From Spirochaetales bacterium (lineage in GTDB: Bacteria; Spirochaetota; Spirochaetia; Treponematales; UBA12059): 56,366 nucleotides of DNA. Made by a program: the position numbers and the translations under genes. Location of the stretch: NCBI GenBank assembly GCA_016928955.1, contig JAFGJV010000059.1:1-56366 (forward strand), written 5' to 3'. The notes under the pieces are model-generated. The model did no database searches. It was not told the origin of the DNA and saw only the letters and a program-made list of their open reading frames with translations. The number at the start of each line of letters is the position of its first letter. Within the stretch, counting starts at the first letter, position 1. Of this stretch, positions 16,221 through 24,604 are shown one piece after another.

Positions 16221-18100
16221 CGACCACACAGAAGCGCGGGCGCCGCCAGCCGGTCAGGATCAGGGCCGTAGCCTTGGTCGCCTTTGGCCTGGCCGGCCTT
16301 ATAGCAACGGTGATCGTTGGCATGGCGTCCATGCTCAGATTCAGAGACAGCGCCATGGACCAAAGTAAAGCCTACGCCCACATGCTGGCAGAATCCCTGG
16401 CCATAGCCGCCATCGATCCCCTGGTCATAGAAGCATACGTGTCCCTTGAGGGCGCTGTGGGCATGTACGCCAGCCGGACGGACGTTACCCGAGTGCTTGT
16501 ATGCGACTATGCCGGCAGGGTCGTGGCGTCAAGCGACCCAGGATTGCTCGGCTCGTTCCCGCCGGGCTTGGCCGACGGCGTGACGGAGCCATCGGGCCAC
16601 CTATCCGACTCCGGCTGGGAGCACACGGTTGGCAGGGACAGCTACGAGGCGGGCGCGCGCGTACGCTGCGCGGGAGCCAACCTTGGCGCTGTATACGTCA
16701 CGGTGTCCCTGTCGTCCATTCGTTCGTCCATGGCCACCATCCTCCTGTTCATCGTAGTGACCGGTCTTGGCGCATGGGCCATATCGCTCTTTTTTGCCCA
16801 CGGCATGTCCCGCCTCATAGCCGTCCCCGTGGAAAAAGTCACGGACCTGGCCGGCCGCATAGCCGGCGGCGACTTCAACGTGGAACCACAGCCTTCAGGC
16901 ATACGCGAGCTCGACCAGCTTGGCAAGGCCCTGGCCTGGATGGCCACGGCCATACGCACGCGCGAGGGAGAACTGTCCGCGGCCCGTGAGGCTGCGGATA
17001 GGCAGAACAAGGCCAAAAGCGTGTTCCTGCAGGCCGCCAGCCACGAGCTTCGCACGCCGCTCAACGGCATCCAGGGCATACTGTCGGTGTCGCACGACCA
17101 ATGCGAGCATCCCGACAGAGCGGCCCTGCTCGCCCAGCGGGTATCCCAGCTTTCCATGATTGTGGACGGGCTCATGGACGTGGCCTCTTTTGACGCCGGG
17201 CCGCCCTCGCTCATACATGAAGCCTTCCCGTGTTCAGAATTGGTGGCCGACTTGCGCACGGCCGCCCGTATGGCCATGGAGACGTCGCGCCTGGAACTGG
17301 TAGAGGATATAGGCACTTTGCCCGCACGGCTTGTGGGTGACGAGCGTCGCCTTGTCCAGGTAGGCAGGCAATTCCTGTCTAATGCGGCCAAATTCGCCAC
17401 CGCGGGCCCCGTTCGCCTAGGGCTCTCCTACGGTGACGGCATTTTGAAACTCAGCGTATCTGACGGAGGGCCCGGCATAGCACCGGAAAGACGCGCCGAG
17501 CTGTTCAAACCCTTTGATATTTTGGATGATCCGCGAACCAGAAAGTCCGGTGGAGCCGGCCTGGGCCTGGCCATAGCGGCAGGCATCGTCAGGGCCGCGG
17601 GCGGGTCCGTGGCCGTGGAGGATAGCCCGGATGGCGGAGCACTGTTCACAGCGCAGTTCCCCGTACAGGCCCTGGAAAAAGAAGCCGAATCGGCGCAGAC
17701 CAGGCCAGGCCAGGACGCCACCCCCGGGGAACCCGGTGAAAAAACGGTGCTTTTGGTTGAGGACGAGGCCATCAACCGGCTATACGCCAAAAACCTGCTC
17801 AAACGCTCGGGGTACCGCGTGGCAGTGGCCGCTGACGGCCAGGAGGCGGTGGATATGGCCATGCGCAGCCGCTTTGACATCATCCTCATGGACATAGGGC
17901 TCCCGGCCATGAGCGGCATTGAGGCCGCCAGGCGCATACGCTCGGCGTCTGGCCTGAATACGGCCTCTCCCATCATCGCCGTCAGCGCCCACGACCTGCC
18001 GGACGACCGCAGGCTGTGCCAAGAGGCCGGCATGGACGGCTTTGTCCCAAAACCCATCAACGAGCGGGAGCTCCTGGAAAAAATGGCGTCCGCCTGCTAG
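16217..18100 (+). CDS. Hybrid sensor histidine kinase/response regulator
   Basis: Membrane-bound kinase of 627 aa. An N-terminal helix (residues 15-38) and a second one (about 173-195) flank a periplasmic domain of about 135 residues, followed by HAMP. The HisKA motif ASHELRTPLNGIQG has the phospho-accepting His near residue 276. The ATPase domain shows NAAKFA (about 389), DGGPGIAPE and GGAGLGLAI. A C-terminal receiver domain (VLLVEDEAINRLY onward) has the acceptor Asp in LMDIGLP (about 559) and KP at the end. No separate output regulator is adjacent. It is translationally coupled to the PhnD-like lipoprotein. Confidence 0.93.
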   Translation: MTTTQKRGRRQPVRIRAVALVAFGLAGLIATVIVGMASMLRFRDSAMDQSKAYAHMLAESLAIAAIDPLVIEAYVSLEGAVGMYASRTDVTRVLVCDYAGRVVASSDPGLLGSFPPGLADGVTEPSGHLSDSGWEHTVGRDSYEAGARVRCAGANLGAVYVTVSLSSIRSSMATILLFIVVTGLGAWAISLFFAHGMSRLIAVPVEKVTDLAGRIAGGDFNVEPQPSGIRELDQLGKALAWMATAIRTREGELSAAREAADRQNKAKSVFLQAASHELRTPLNGIQGILSVSHDQCEHPDRAALLAQRVSQLSMIVDGLMDVASFDAGPPSLIHEAFPCSELVADLRTAARMAMETSRLELVEDIGTLPARLVGDERRLVQVGRQFLSNAAKFATAGPVRLGLSYGDGILKLSVSDGGPGIAPERRAELFKPFDILDDPRTRKSGGAGLGLAIAAGIVRAAGGSVAVEDSPDGGALFTAQFPVQALEKEAESAQTRPGQDATPGEPGEKTVLLVEDEAINRLYAKNLLKRSGYRVAVAADGQEAVDMAMRSRFDIILMDIGLPAMSGIEAARRIRSASGLNTASPIIAVSAHDLPDDRRLCQEAGMDGFVPKPINERELLEKMASAC

Positions 18101-18163
18101 CAGGCGCCTGAACCGCCCGCCCACCTTGTTTTTTGCCCCCGGAACGGGTATTTTTACACAACG

Positions 18164-18475
18164 GTGGCAGATCATTCAGATGTGGAAAGCGGCGTACTCG
18201 TCGAGGACGCCCAGGAAACCAGGGAGCCGGATGAATACCGGGTCATACTCCTCAACGACGACTTCACCACGATGGAATTCGTGGTGGCTGTCGTGGTGTC
18301 CGTATTCCACAAGACCGTCGATGAGGCGACGCGCATCATGCTGGACGTGCACCGCAGAGGCCGGGGCATGGTAGGCGTGTACACGTATGACATAGCCGCC
18401 ACCAAAATTCAGCGCGTGCACGCTATGGCGCGGGACAAGGGTTTCCCGCTCAAATGCATCATGGAGAAGGCATAG
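18164..18475 (+). CDS. clpS: ATP-dependent Clp protease adaptor ClpS
   Basis: Adaptor of 103 aa that binds proteins with bulky hydrophobic N-terminal residues and hands them to ClpAP. The conserved core is present: YRVILLNDDFTTMEFVV, then HRRGRGMVGVYTYDIA and a C-terminal helix. The start is a GTG with no clear Shine-Dalgarno; another GTG six codons on is possible. clpA begins six bases after its stop, the classic pairing. Confidence 0.93.
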   Translation: MADHSDVESGVLVEDAQETREPDEYRVILLNDDFTTMEFVVAVVVSVFHKTVDEATRIMLDVHRRGRGMVGVYTYDIAATKIQRVHAMARDKGFPLKCIMEKA

Positions 18476-18481
18476 TTCACG

Positions 18482-20782
18482 ATGAAGGTAAGCCAGCAAG
18501 TCCAGGCCATATTCAACGCCGCGTACAACGAGGCCAAGCTCAGGAACCACGAGTACCTGACGCCGGAACACATCCTGTACGCGTCCCTGTCCTTTGAGCC
18601 GGTTAGGGCCATACTCACGGCCTGCGACGCGGATCTTGAGAACCTTAAGCAGGGCATGGAGGCGTATTTCGACCAGAAGATACCCGCGGTCAAGGACCAG
18701 GAGCCCATACAGACGGCCGGTTTCCAGAGCGTCATAGAGCGGGCCGTGCTGCAGTCCCAGGGCTCAGGCAAGCCGGAAGTCGGCATACCGGAAGTCCTTG
18801 TGTCCCTCTTCGACGAGGAGCGCAACTACTCCGCCTATTACCTGCGCAAATCCGGCGTCAACCGTCTCCACCTCCTTGAGGTGATCAGCCACGGGTCCGA
18901 CGCGGACGACGTTCCGCCTCCGGTGTTTGACGACCAGCACGACGACCAGGGCCCCTCCCCGTTCTCCGATCCGGACGACGAGGAAGCGGGCGCCAGGGCC
19001 CGCACCCGAACCACCATCAGGCCGGGCGCCCTTGAGCGCTTTACCACCGACCTGACCAAGCTGGCCAGAGAAGGCAAGCTGGAACCGGTCATAGGCCGCG
19101 AATCCGAGATAGAGCGCACCGTGCAGGTGCTGTGCAGAAGGCTCAAGAACAACCCCATTCACGTGGGCGACGCCGGCGTGGGCAAGACGGCCATCACCGA
19201 GGGCCTGGCCCAGCGCATCGTGGCGGGCACGGTGCCGGCGCGTCTCCGCGACTACGCCATCTTCAGCCTGGACATGGGCTCGCTGATAGCCGGCACCAAG
19301 TTCCGCGGCGACTTCGAGGAGCGGGTCAAGCGCGTGGTCGACGAGCTGCTCAAGAAGGAAAAGGTGATCCTGTTCATAGACGAGATCCACACCATCGTGG
19401 GCGCTGGATCGGTGACAGGCGGATCCATGGACGCGTCCAACCTCCTGAAGCCCGCCCTCACCTCGGGCCGCCTCCGCTGCATCGGCTCAACCACCTATGA
19501 CGAGTACAACAAATTCTTCGACAAGGACCGCGCCCTGTCGCGTCGCTTCCAGAAAATAGACATCGTTGAGCCCACCGTGGGCGAGGCCGTGGACATACTC
19601 AAGGGCCTCAGGCCCAAGTACGAGGAATACCACGACGTCCGCTACGACGACGAGGCCCTGGAGCTGGCGGCCAGGCTGTCCAGCCAGTTCATCACCGAGC
19701 GCCGCCTGCCTGACAAGGCCATAGACGTGATAGACGAGGCCGGCGCCTGGGCCCGCATACGCGCGTTCAAGGCCGGCGACGAGGCCGCCGGCACCCTGGG
19801 CATAGGGCGGCCCGAGATAGAGACCGTGGTCGCCAAGATCGCCCGCATACCGGAAAAGAGCGTGGGCCAGGACGAGCGCGACCGGCTGGCCCACCTGGAG
19901 CCGGACCTCAAGGCCGCCGTGTTCGGCCAGGACACCGCCATAGACGCCGTGGTCCGCGCGGTCAAGCGCAGCCGCGCCGGCTTCCGCTCCCCGGACAAGC
20001 CCGTGGCCAACTTCCTGTTCGTGGGGCCAACCGGAGTCGGCAAGACGGAACTGGCGCGCCAGCTGTCTGCCACGCTGGGCATAGCCCTGCATCGCTTTGA
20101 CATGTCCGAGTACCAGGAAAAGCACACGGTCAGCCGCCTGATCGGCTCGCCGCCCGGCTACGTGGGCTACGAGGAAGGCGGCCTGCTCACGGACGCCATC
20201 CGCAAGACGCCGCACGCCGTGGTCCTCCTGGACGAGATCGAGAAGGCCCACCCGGACGTGTACAACATCCTCTTATCCATCATGGATTACGCCACCCTGA
20301 CGGACAACCAGGGCCGCAAGGCGGATTTCCGCAACGTGATCCTGATCATGACCAGCAACGCGGGCGCCCGGGACATAGGCAAGCCGCTGATCGGCTTTGG
20401 CGAACGGGCCTTCACCGAGAGCGCCATAGACGACGCGGTGCAGAAGGCCTTCACGCCCGAATTCCGCAATCGCCTGGACGCGGTGGTGCGCTTCGGCCGC
20501 CTGCCCGCGCCCGTCATCGAACGCATCGTGTCCAAGGCCCTGGACGAGTTCCGCGCCCAGCTGACGGAGAAGAAGGTGACCCTGGACGTGTCGGACGCGG
20601 CGGTCAAGCGCCTGGCCGAGCTGGGGTATTCCGATGAGTTCGGCGCGCGCAACGTCGGCCGCGTGGTCGAGGACAAAATCAAGACCTGGTTCGTGGACGA
20701 GGTCCTGTTCGGACGCCTGCGCGACGGCGGCGCCGTATCCGCCGACGTCAAAGACGGCGAGATTACGCTCACGGTCGCCTGA
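18482..20782 (+). CDS. clpA: ATP-dependent Clp protease ATP-binding subunit ClpA
   Basis: Hexameric unfoldase of 766 aa that feeds substrates to ClpP. It has an N-domain (1-150) that would bind ClpS and an acidic linker (DDEEAGARA). The first AAA+ module has Walker A GDAGVGKT at about residue 229. The second has GPTGVGKT at about 515, with Walker B VVLLDEIEKAHPD. A PLIGFGE segment supplies the IGF-type ClpP-binding loop. ClpS lies directly upstream and Aat two genes downstream, which points to the leucine N-degron pathway. No clpP is in the window. Confidence 0.95.
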   Translation: MKVSQQVQAIFNAAYNEAKLRNHEYLTPEHILYASLSFEPVRAILTACDADLENLKQGMEAYFDQKIPAVKDQEPIQTAGFQSVIERAVLQSQGSGKPEVGIPEVLVSLFDEERNYSAYYLRKSGVNRLHLLEVISHGSDADDVPPPVFDDQHDDQGPSPFSDPDDEEAGARARTRTTIRPGALERFTTDLTKLAREGKLEPVIGRESEIERTVQVLCRRLKNNPIHVGDAGVGKTAITEGLAQRIVAGTVPARLRDYAIFSLDMGSLIAGTKFRGDFEERVKRVVDELLKKEKVILFIDEIHTIVGAGSVTGGSMDASNLLKPALTSGRLRCIGSTTYDEYNKFFDKDRALSRRFQKIDIVEPTVGEAVDILKGLRPKYEEYHDVRYDDEALELAARLSSQFITERRLPDKAIDVIDEAGAWARIRAFKAGDEAAGTLGIGRPEIETVVAKIARIPEKSVGQDERDRLAHLEPDLKAAVFGQDTAIDAVVRAVKRSRAGFRSPDKPVANFLFVGPTGVGKTELARQLSATLGIALHRFDMSEYQEKHTVSRLIGSPPGYVGYEEGGLLTDAIRKTPHAVVLLDEIEKAHPDVYNILLSIMDYATLTDNQGRKADFRNVILIMTSNAGARDIGKPLIGFGERAFTESAIDDAVQKAFTPEFRNRLDAVVRFGRLPAPVIERIVSKALDEFRAQLTEKKVTLDVSDAAVKRLAELGYSDEFGARNVGRVVEDKIKTWFVDEVLFGRLRDGGAVSADVKDGEITLTVA

Positions 20783-20791
20783 AAGCCCCGG

Positions 20792-20828
20792 CGGGCCGCT
20801 CCTCCAAGGCACGCCTCCCGCGGTCTTT
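20792..20828 (+). terminator. Possible terminator after clpA
   Basis: GCGGG (20791-20795) can pair with CCCGC (about 20817-20821) across a long loop, followed by CTTTTT. The stem is weak, so this is tentative. Confidence 0.3.
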
Positions 20829-20829
20829 T

Positions 20830-20840
20830 TGTGCTATACT
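20830..20840 (+). promoter_or_regulatory. Extended -10 promoter element (TGTGCTATACT)
   Basis: TGTGCTATACT matches an extended -10 (TGn followed by TATACT) upstream of the PAP2 gene. The identical 11-mer occurs upstream of glgA on the other strand (49198-49208). No clear -35 precedes it. Confidence 0.45.
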
Positions 20841-20898
20841 TGTGGACGGGCCGCCTGGGTGCGGTCCGTCGCCACTCAATTATATTTCGGAGCCCGGC

Positions 20899-21906
20899 AT
20901 GCCCACCAGCGAGACCCTACCCAAGCCCGTTCGCGTGCTTCCTACCGACCTGATCGTATTCGCCGAGGCGGCGTTCCTGTCCGCCCTGTGCTTTGCCCAC
21001 CCCCATGCCGGCCCCTTCTCGGTCATGGGCGTGAGCCTGTCGGCCGCGTGGATGGCTGGCGTGCTGGACGCGGCCCTGGCCGTCCTGGCCCTGGCCATGC
21101 CGGTGCTGGTCAAGCCGGACGCCCATCCCGTCCTGCGCTTCTTGCGGACCTTCTATCCCCAGCTTCTGTCCGCCCTGTTTTTCTTCCAGGTCATCTTCCT
21201 GTCGTCCCTCGTATTCGGGGGCTACAGCCATGACGCCTTTTTCGAGTCCATAGACCAGGCGGTGTTCGGTTTCCAGCCAGCGCGGGAATTCAGCGCTGCC
21301 TTCTCCCACAACGCCTGGCTCAACGAGCTCATGTTCACCGCCTACTGCTCGTATTTCGTGCTGCTGGCCGTAACCCCGTGGATACCCTGGTTCATGGGCC
21401 GCAAGGACGAGGCCGAGCGCCAGCTGTTCGTGTTCGTGGCCCTGTCGGCCATCTTGGACATCTGGTACGTGTTCTTCCGCGTCCAGGGGCCAAAATACTG
21501 GATGCCCGATCTCCGCGAGCTGTGGTATGGGCACTTCCAGGGCGGGCCCATCACCCATTTCTTCCAGAACGGCGTGGATACCGTGACCCTGTCCGGAGCT
21601 GCCTTCCCGTCGTCGCACATGGCCGAGATGACCATGTTCTGCATCCTGGCGGCCCGCAGCCACAAAAAACTGGCCGCCTTCTACGTGCCCTGGACCGTGA
21701 TTATCGGCGCGGCGACCATCTACCTCTACGCGCATTACGCCGTAGACTCAGTGGCCGGCGTTGTGGTCGGCCTGGCCCTGACCTATGCCCTGCTCGCGCT
21801 GTCAGGCCGCGCGTCCGCGCTCGCTGGTTCCGTTGCCTCGCTGTACGGACGACTGCGCCTGTGGTTGGCCAGGCGGCCGGGAATTGCCAAGGCGCCGCCG
21901 GCATGA
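20899..21906 (+). CDS. PAP2-superfamily membrane phosphatase / phosphotransferase-like protein
   Basis: A membrane protein of 335 aa with about six helices. The PAP2/Aur1-type phosphatase motifs are visible near the C-terminus: FPSSHMAEM (contains SxxH) and YAHYAVDSVAG (HxxxD). The ATG at 20899 is chosen because GGAG sits seven bases upstream; a GTG at 20842 has no ribosome site. It probably acts on lipid phosphates or transfers inositol-phosphate-like head groups, but the substrate cannot be read from sequence. The stop overlaps the aat start. Confidence 0.8.
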   Translation: MPTSETLPKPVRVLPTDLIVFAEAAFLSALCFAHPHAGPFSVMGVSLSAAWMAGVLDAALAVLALAMPVLVKPDAHPVLRFLRTFYPQLLSALFFFQVIFLSSLVFGGYSHDAFFESIDQAVFGFQPAREFSAAFSHNAWLNELMFTAYCSYFVLLAVTPWIPWFMGRKDEAERQLFVFVALSAILDIWYVFFRVQGPKYWMPDLRELWYGHFQGGPITHFFQNGVDTVTLSGAAFPSSHMAEMTMFCILAARSHKKLAAFYVPWTVIIGAATIYLYAHYAVDSVAGVVVGLALTYALLALSGRASALAGSVASLYGRLRLWLARRPGIAKAPPA

Positions 21907-22679
21907 GGACGGGCGTCGACCCGAACTTTCCCTGGTACGAGGCCCATGAAGGCTTCTCCTTTCCCCCTCCGGACCGCGCCGATCCCCGCGGCATCGTGTG
22001 CACGGGCGGCAACCTGTCGCCGGGCCTGCTCCTATCGGCCTACAGCCAGGGCATCTTCCCGTGGTACAGCTCCGGCGAGCCCCTGATATGGTGGAGCCCG
22101 GATCCGCGCTTTGTGCTCTTTCCTCAAGAACTGCACGTGTCCGGCACCATGCGCAAAATCATCAAAAAACGTCGCTTCAGGCTCAGTGTGGACCAGGCGT
22201 TCGGCAGGGTGATCCGGGCCTGTTCCGGCGTCAAACGGCCGGGACAGCGGGGCACCTGGATAGTGCCGGACATGGTGGACGGCTACGAGCGCCTGCACGC
22301 CCTGGGCTACGCCCATTCGGCGGAAGCATGGCTTGACGACGAGCTCGTGGGAGGCCTGTACGGCGTTTCCCTAGGCTCGCTGTTCTTTGGCGAGTCCATG
22401 TTCAGCCTGGTTCCTGACGCGTCCAAGGCGGTGTTCATACCTCTGGTGTGGCGCCTGGCCGACGAAGGCTGTACCCTGATCGACAGCCAGGTGCGTACCG
22501 ACCATGTGGCCGGCATGGGCGGCCGCGACATCATGCGGAGCGAGTACCTGGGCATCCTGTCCGCCTGCATCCGCCACCCGGGCTTCAGGGGTAACTGGGG
22601 CTCGCTCTTTCCCGATTTCCCCGAGTCCGGCCCCTGGAACGCCCTTGCCGGCGGCAAAACGGCAAATCCGCAGGAATAA
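21903..22679 (+). CDS. aat: Leucyl/phenylalanyl-tRNA--protein transferase
   Basis: Adds Leu or Phe from charged tRNA to proteins with N-terminal Lys or Arg, marking them for ClpS-ClpAP. The 258-aa protein shows the family signatures GGNLSPGLLLSAYSQGIFPW and WWSPDPRF, then GLYGVSLGSLFFGESMFS and the C-terminal LIDSQVRTDH. The ATG at 21903 overlaps the PAP2 stop; earlier in-frame starts lie inside PAP2. With clpS and clpA nearby it completes the bacterial Leu/N-degron pathway. Confidence 0.95.
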   Translation: MRTGVDPNFPWYEAHEGFSFPPPDRADPRGIVCTGGNLSPGLLLSAYSQGIFPWYSSGEPLIWWSPDPRFVLFPQELHVSGTMRKIIKKRRFRLSVDQAFGRVIRACSGVKRPGQRGTWIVPDMVDGYERLHALGYAHSAEAWLDDELVGGLYGVSLGSLFFGESMFSLVPDASKAVFIPLVWRLADEGCTLIDSQVRTDHVAGMGGRDIMRSEYLGILSACIRHPGFRGNWGSLFPDFPESGPWNALAGGKTANPQE

Positions 22680-22730
22680 GCGCTTCCCGCTTTGCCAAGA
22701 CCCGTTTTTCAGGGTATCGTTTGCCTGTAG

Positions 22731-22750
22731 GGCCGCCTTTTCCGGCGGCC
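22731..22750 (+). promoter_or_regulatory. Hairpin next to a ribosome-binding site
   Basis: GGCCGCC (22731-22737) pairs with GGCGGCC (22744-22750) around TTTTCC, ending directly before the GGGAAGGG ribosome site of the next gene. It could act as a weak terminator for aat or modulate initiation. Confidence 0.4.
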
Positions 22751-22760
22751 GGGAAGGGCC

Positions 22761-24575
22761 ATGAACGTCATCTTTATCGAACTGCCCAAACAAGACCCGG
22801 ACGGAGAGTCGGCGCGCGACTCGGTGCCGTACGCGGCGGCCAGACTGGCCGCCCAGGCTGAAGCCCGAGGCGCCCTGGCCCGCGCGGACTGGGCTTTTCT
22901 TGACCAGGACACGTCCGACCACGGCGGCGACGCGGCCGTATGCTCGGCCGTGCTTAGCGCCCAACCCGAGCTGGCCGTATTTTGCCTCCGGTCCTGGAAC
23001 CTGGACAGGAGCATTTGGGTTGCCAAACGCATACGCGCCCTCCTCCCCGCCACCCATCTGGCCGCCTTCGGCCCAGAGGCCGCCGATTCGTCCGGCCTCC
23101 TGCGCGAACAGGCCTTTGACGCCATCATTGAGGGCGAGGCAGAGGACGCCTTCCTGGACCTTCTTGAGGACGCGGCCAACCGCTCCCTGAAACCCCGCTA
23201 CACGTCGGCCGCGCCCGCGAACTTTGTGGCCCTGCCCGACCCCTACCTGGCCGGCGTCCTGGCCCCGGCTCCGGGCAAGCCCGTATACTTCGAGGCCCGC
23301 AGGGGCTCGGGCCGCGCCTGCCCGCTACGCTACGAGCCATGGCCGCAGGGCCTGGTGCGCGAAGCGCCCAAAGACCACGCGCCCAGGCTGCTCAGGCTGG
23401 CGTCGGACAAGGGAGCCTCAGGCTTCCGGATCAGGGGCGGGGCCTACCCGCAGGGCCCGGACGCGGCATCTGCACTCAAGGCCCTGGCCGCCGCGAACGA
23501 AGGCGGCGTGCCCGTGTACGCCGAGCTGGACCCGTCGGCCATAGGAGACGATGAGGCGTTCCTGTGGTCGGACGCCGCCCTTGCCGAGGCCCGGGCGCCC
23601 CTGGTCAGCGTCAACCCTGCCAGCCTGTCCGCCCTCGGGCTCAGCCTGGACCGCGACGCCTTTGAGGCAGGCATCCACGCCCTGTGGACCCAGGGCCTCC
23701 ACGTCAAACCCGCCCTGATCTTGGGCCTCCCGCACGACGCGTACGAGAACGTCATAGACAGCTTTGACTACCTGGGCATGGCCGGCATGGGCCAGGACAC
23801 GGAACTCTGGCCCCTGGCCGTAAAGCCGGGCACCCTCATACGCGCGTCCACCCACGACTACGGCATACGGGAATTCCTGGAACGGCCCCCGTACTGGACC
23901 GTGGAAACCGAGTGGATGGAAGAGGACGATTTCCTGGACGCGGTGGCCGATTTTGAGGAAAGCTTTGACGTTGCCCTGGCCGCCCCGGTCAAACCCTGCT
24001 TCAAGCCCAGCCGCGGCGGTTTTACGTCCTTTGCCGACCTCCGGACGGACTCCGGCCTGGACGCCCTCGTGATGTCGCCCGAAAAACTGGCGTCGTCAGT
24101 GACCCTGCTGCTGTCGGCCGACGACCCTGACCAGGCTGCCCGCGTGGCCAGGGCCGCCCGGTCGCTCAAGCGGGAGAATCCGTACACGCTGTGGCAGCTG
24201 GTCCTGGTGTCTGACGCCGGTCTGCCCCCGGACGCCGTGCTGTCCCGCCTGGCGGACGCCTTTTCCCAGCCCGAACATTATTTTGAGCTGGAGCGCCTGT
24301 ACTCTCTGGATCCCCAGCCGACGTTCCAGACCCGCCTGTTTTTCTGCACCCGTTCCGAGCCCCTGGCCCTGAGGGCGCTCAAGGAGCTCCCCAGGCTGGA
24401 AACCCTGTACCTGCTTGGACAGGCCCTGCCCGGCCCCAAGCTCCTTGAGGCCTTTCCCTTCCTGGCCTTTGACCGCGACGCCACGCCCTTTGAGCTTCTC
24501 TATGACGTGATGAGCGCCTACCGCGACTTCCCGGACCTCCTGGTGGAAGCCCCCAGGGAGCTGTTCGGTCCATAA
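22761..24575 (+). CDS. Radical-SAM/B12-binding-like protein lacking the cluster cysteines
   Basis: A 604-aa protein with the layout of a B12-binding-domain radical SAM enzyme. The N-terminal Rossmann-like part includes LRSWNLDRSIWVAKRIRALL (about 79-98), like the cobalamin domain of BchE-type proteins. A barrel follows, with HVKPALILGLPHDAYEN resembling the family's late strand. Where CxxxCxxC should occur the text reads ARRGSGRACPLRYEPW (about 175-190), leaving a single Cys, so no iron-sulfur cluster can form there. The C-terminal 200 residues are unassigned. Intact reading frame and codon use argue for a maintained pseudoenzyme rather than decay. Confidence 0.6.
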   Translation: MNVIFIELPKQDPDGESARDSVPYAAARLAAQAEARGALARADWAFLDQDTSDHGGDAAVCSAVLSAQPELAVFCLRSWNLDRSIWVAKRIRALLPATHLAAFGPEAADSSGLLREQAFDAIIEGEAEDAFLDLLEDAANRSLKPRYTSAAPANFVALPDPYLAGVLAPAPGKPVYFEARRGSGRACPLRYEPWPQGLVREAPKDHAPRLLRLASDKGASGFRIRGGAYPQGPDAASALKALAAANEGGVPVYAELDPSAIGDDEAFLWSDAALAEARAPLVSVNPASLSALGLSLDRDAFEAGIHALWTQGLHVKPALILGLPHDAYENVIDSFDYLGMAGMGQDTELWPLAVKPGTLIRASTHDYGIREFLERPPYWTVETEWMEEDDFLDAVADFEESFDVALAAPVKPCFKPSRGGFTSFADLRTDSGLDALVMSPEKLASSVTLLLSADDPDQAARVARAARSLKRENPYTLWQLVLVSDAGLPPDAVLSRLADAFSQPEHYFELERLYSLDPQPTFQTRLFFCTRSEPLALRALKELPRLETLYLLGQALPGPKLLEAFPFLAFDRDATPFELLYDVMSAYRDFPDLLVEAPRELFGP

Positions 24576-24604
24576 CGGGCCGCTCGCCGTCCGGTCGGAT
24601 GCCG

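Noticed and set aside
21378-21902. Upstream extension of the aat frame
   Set aside because: It lies entirely inside the PAP2 gene and encodes Arg-rich shadow sequence. The ATG at 21903 gives the expected length.
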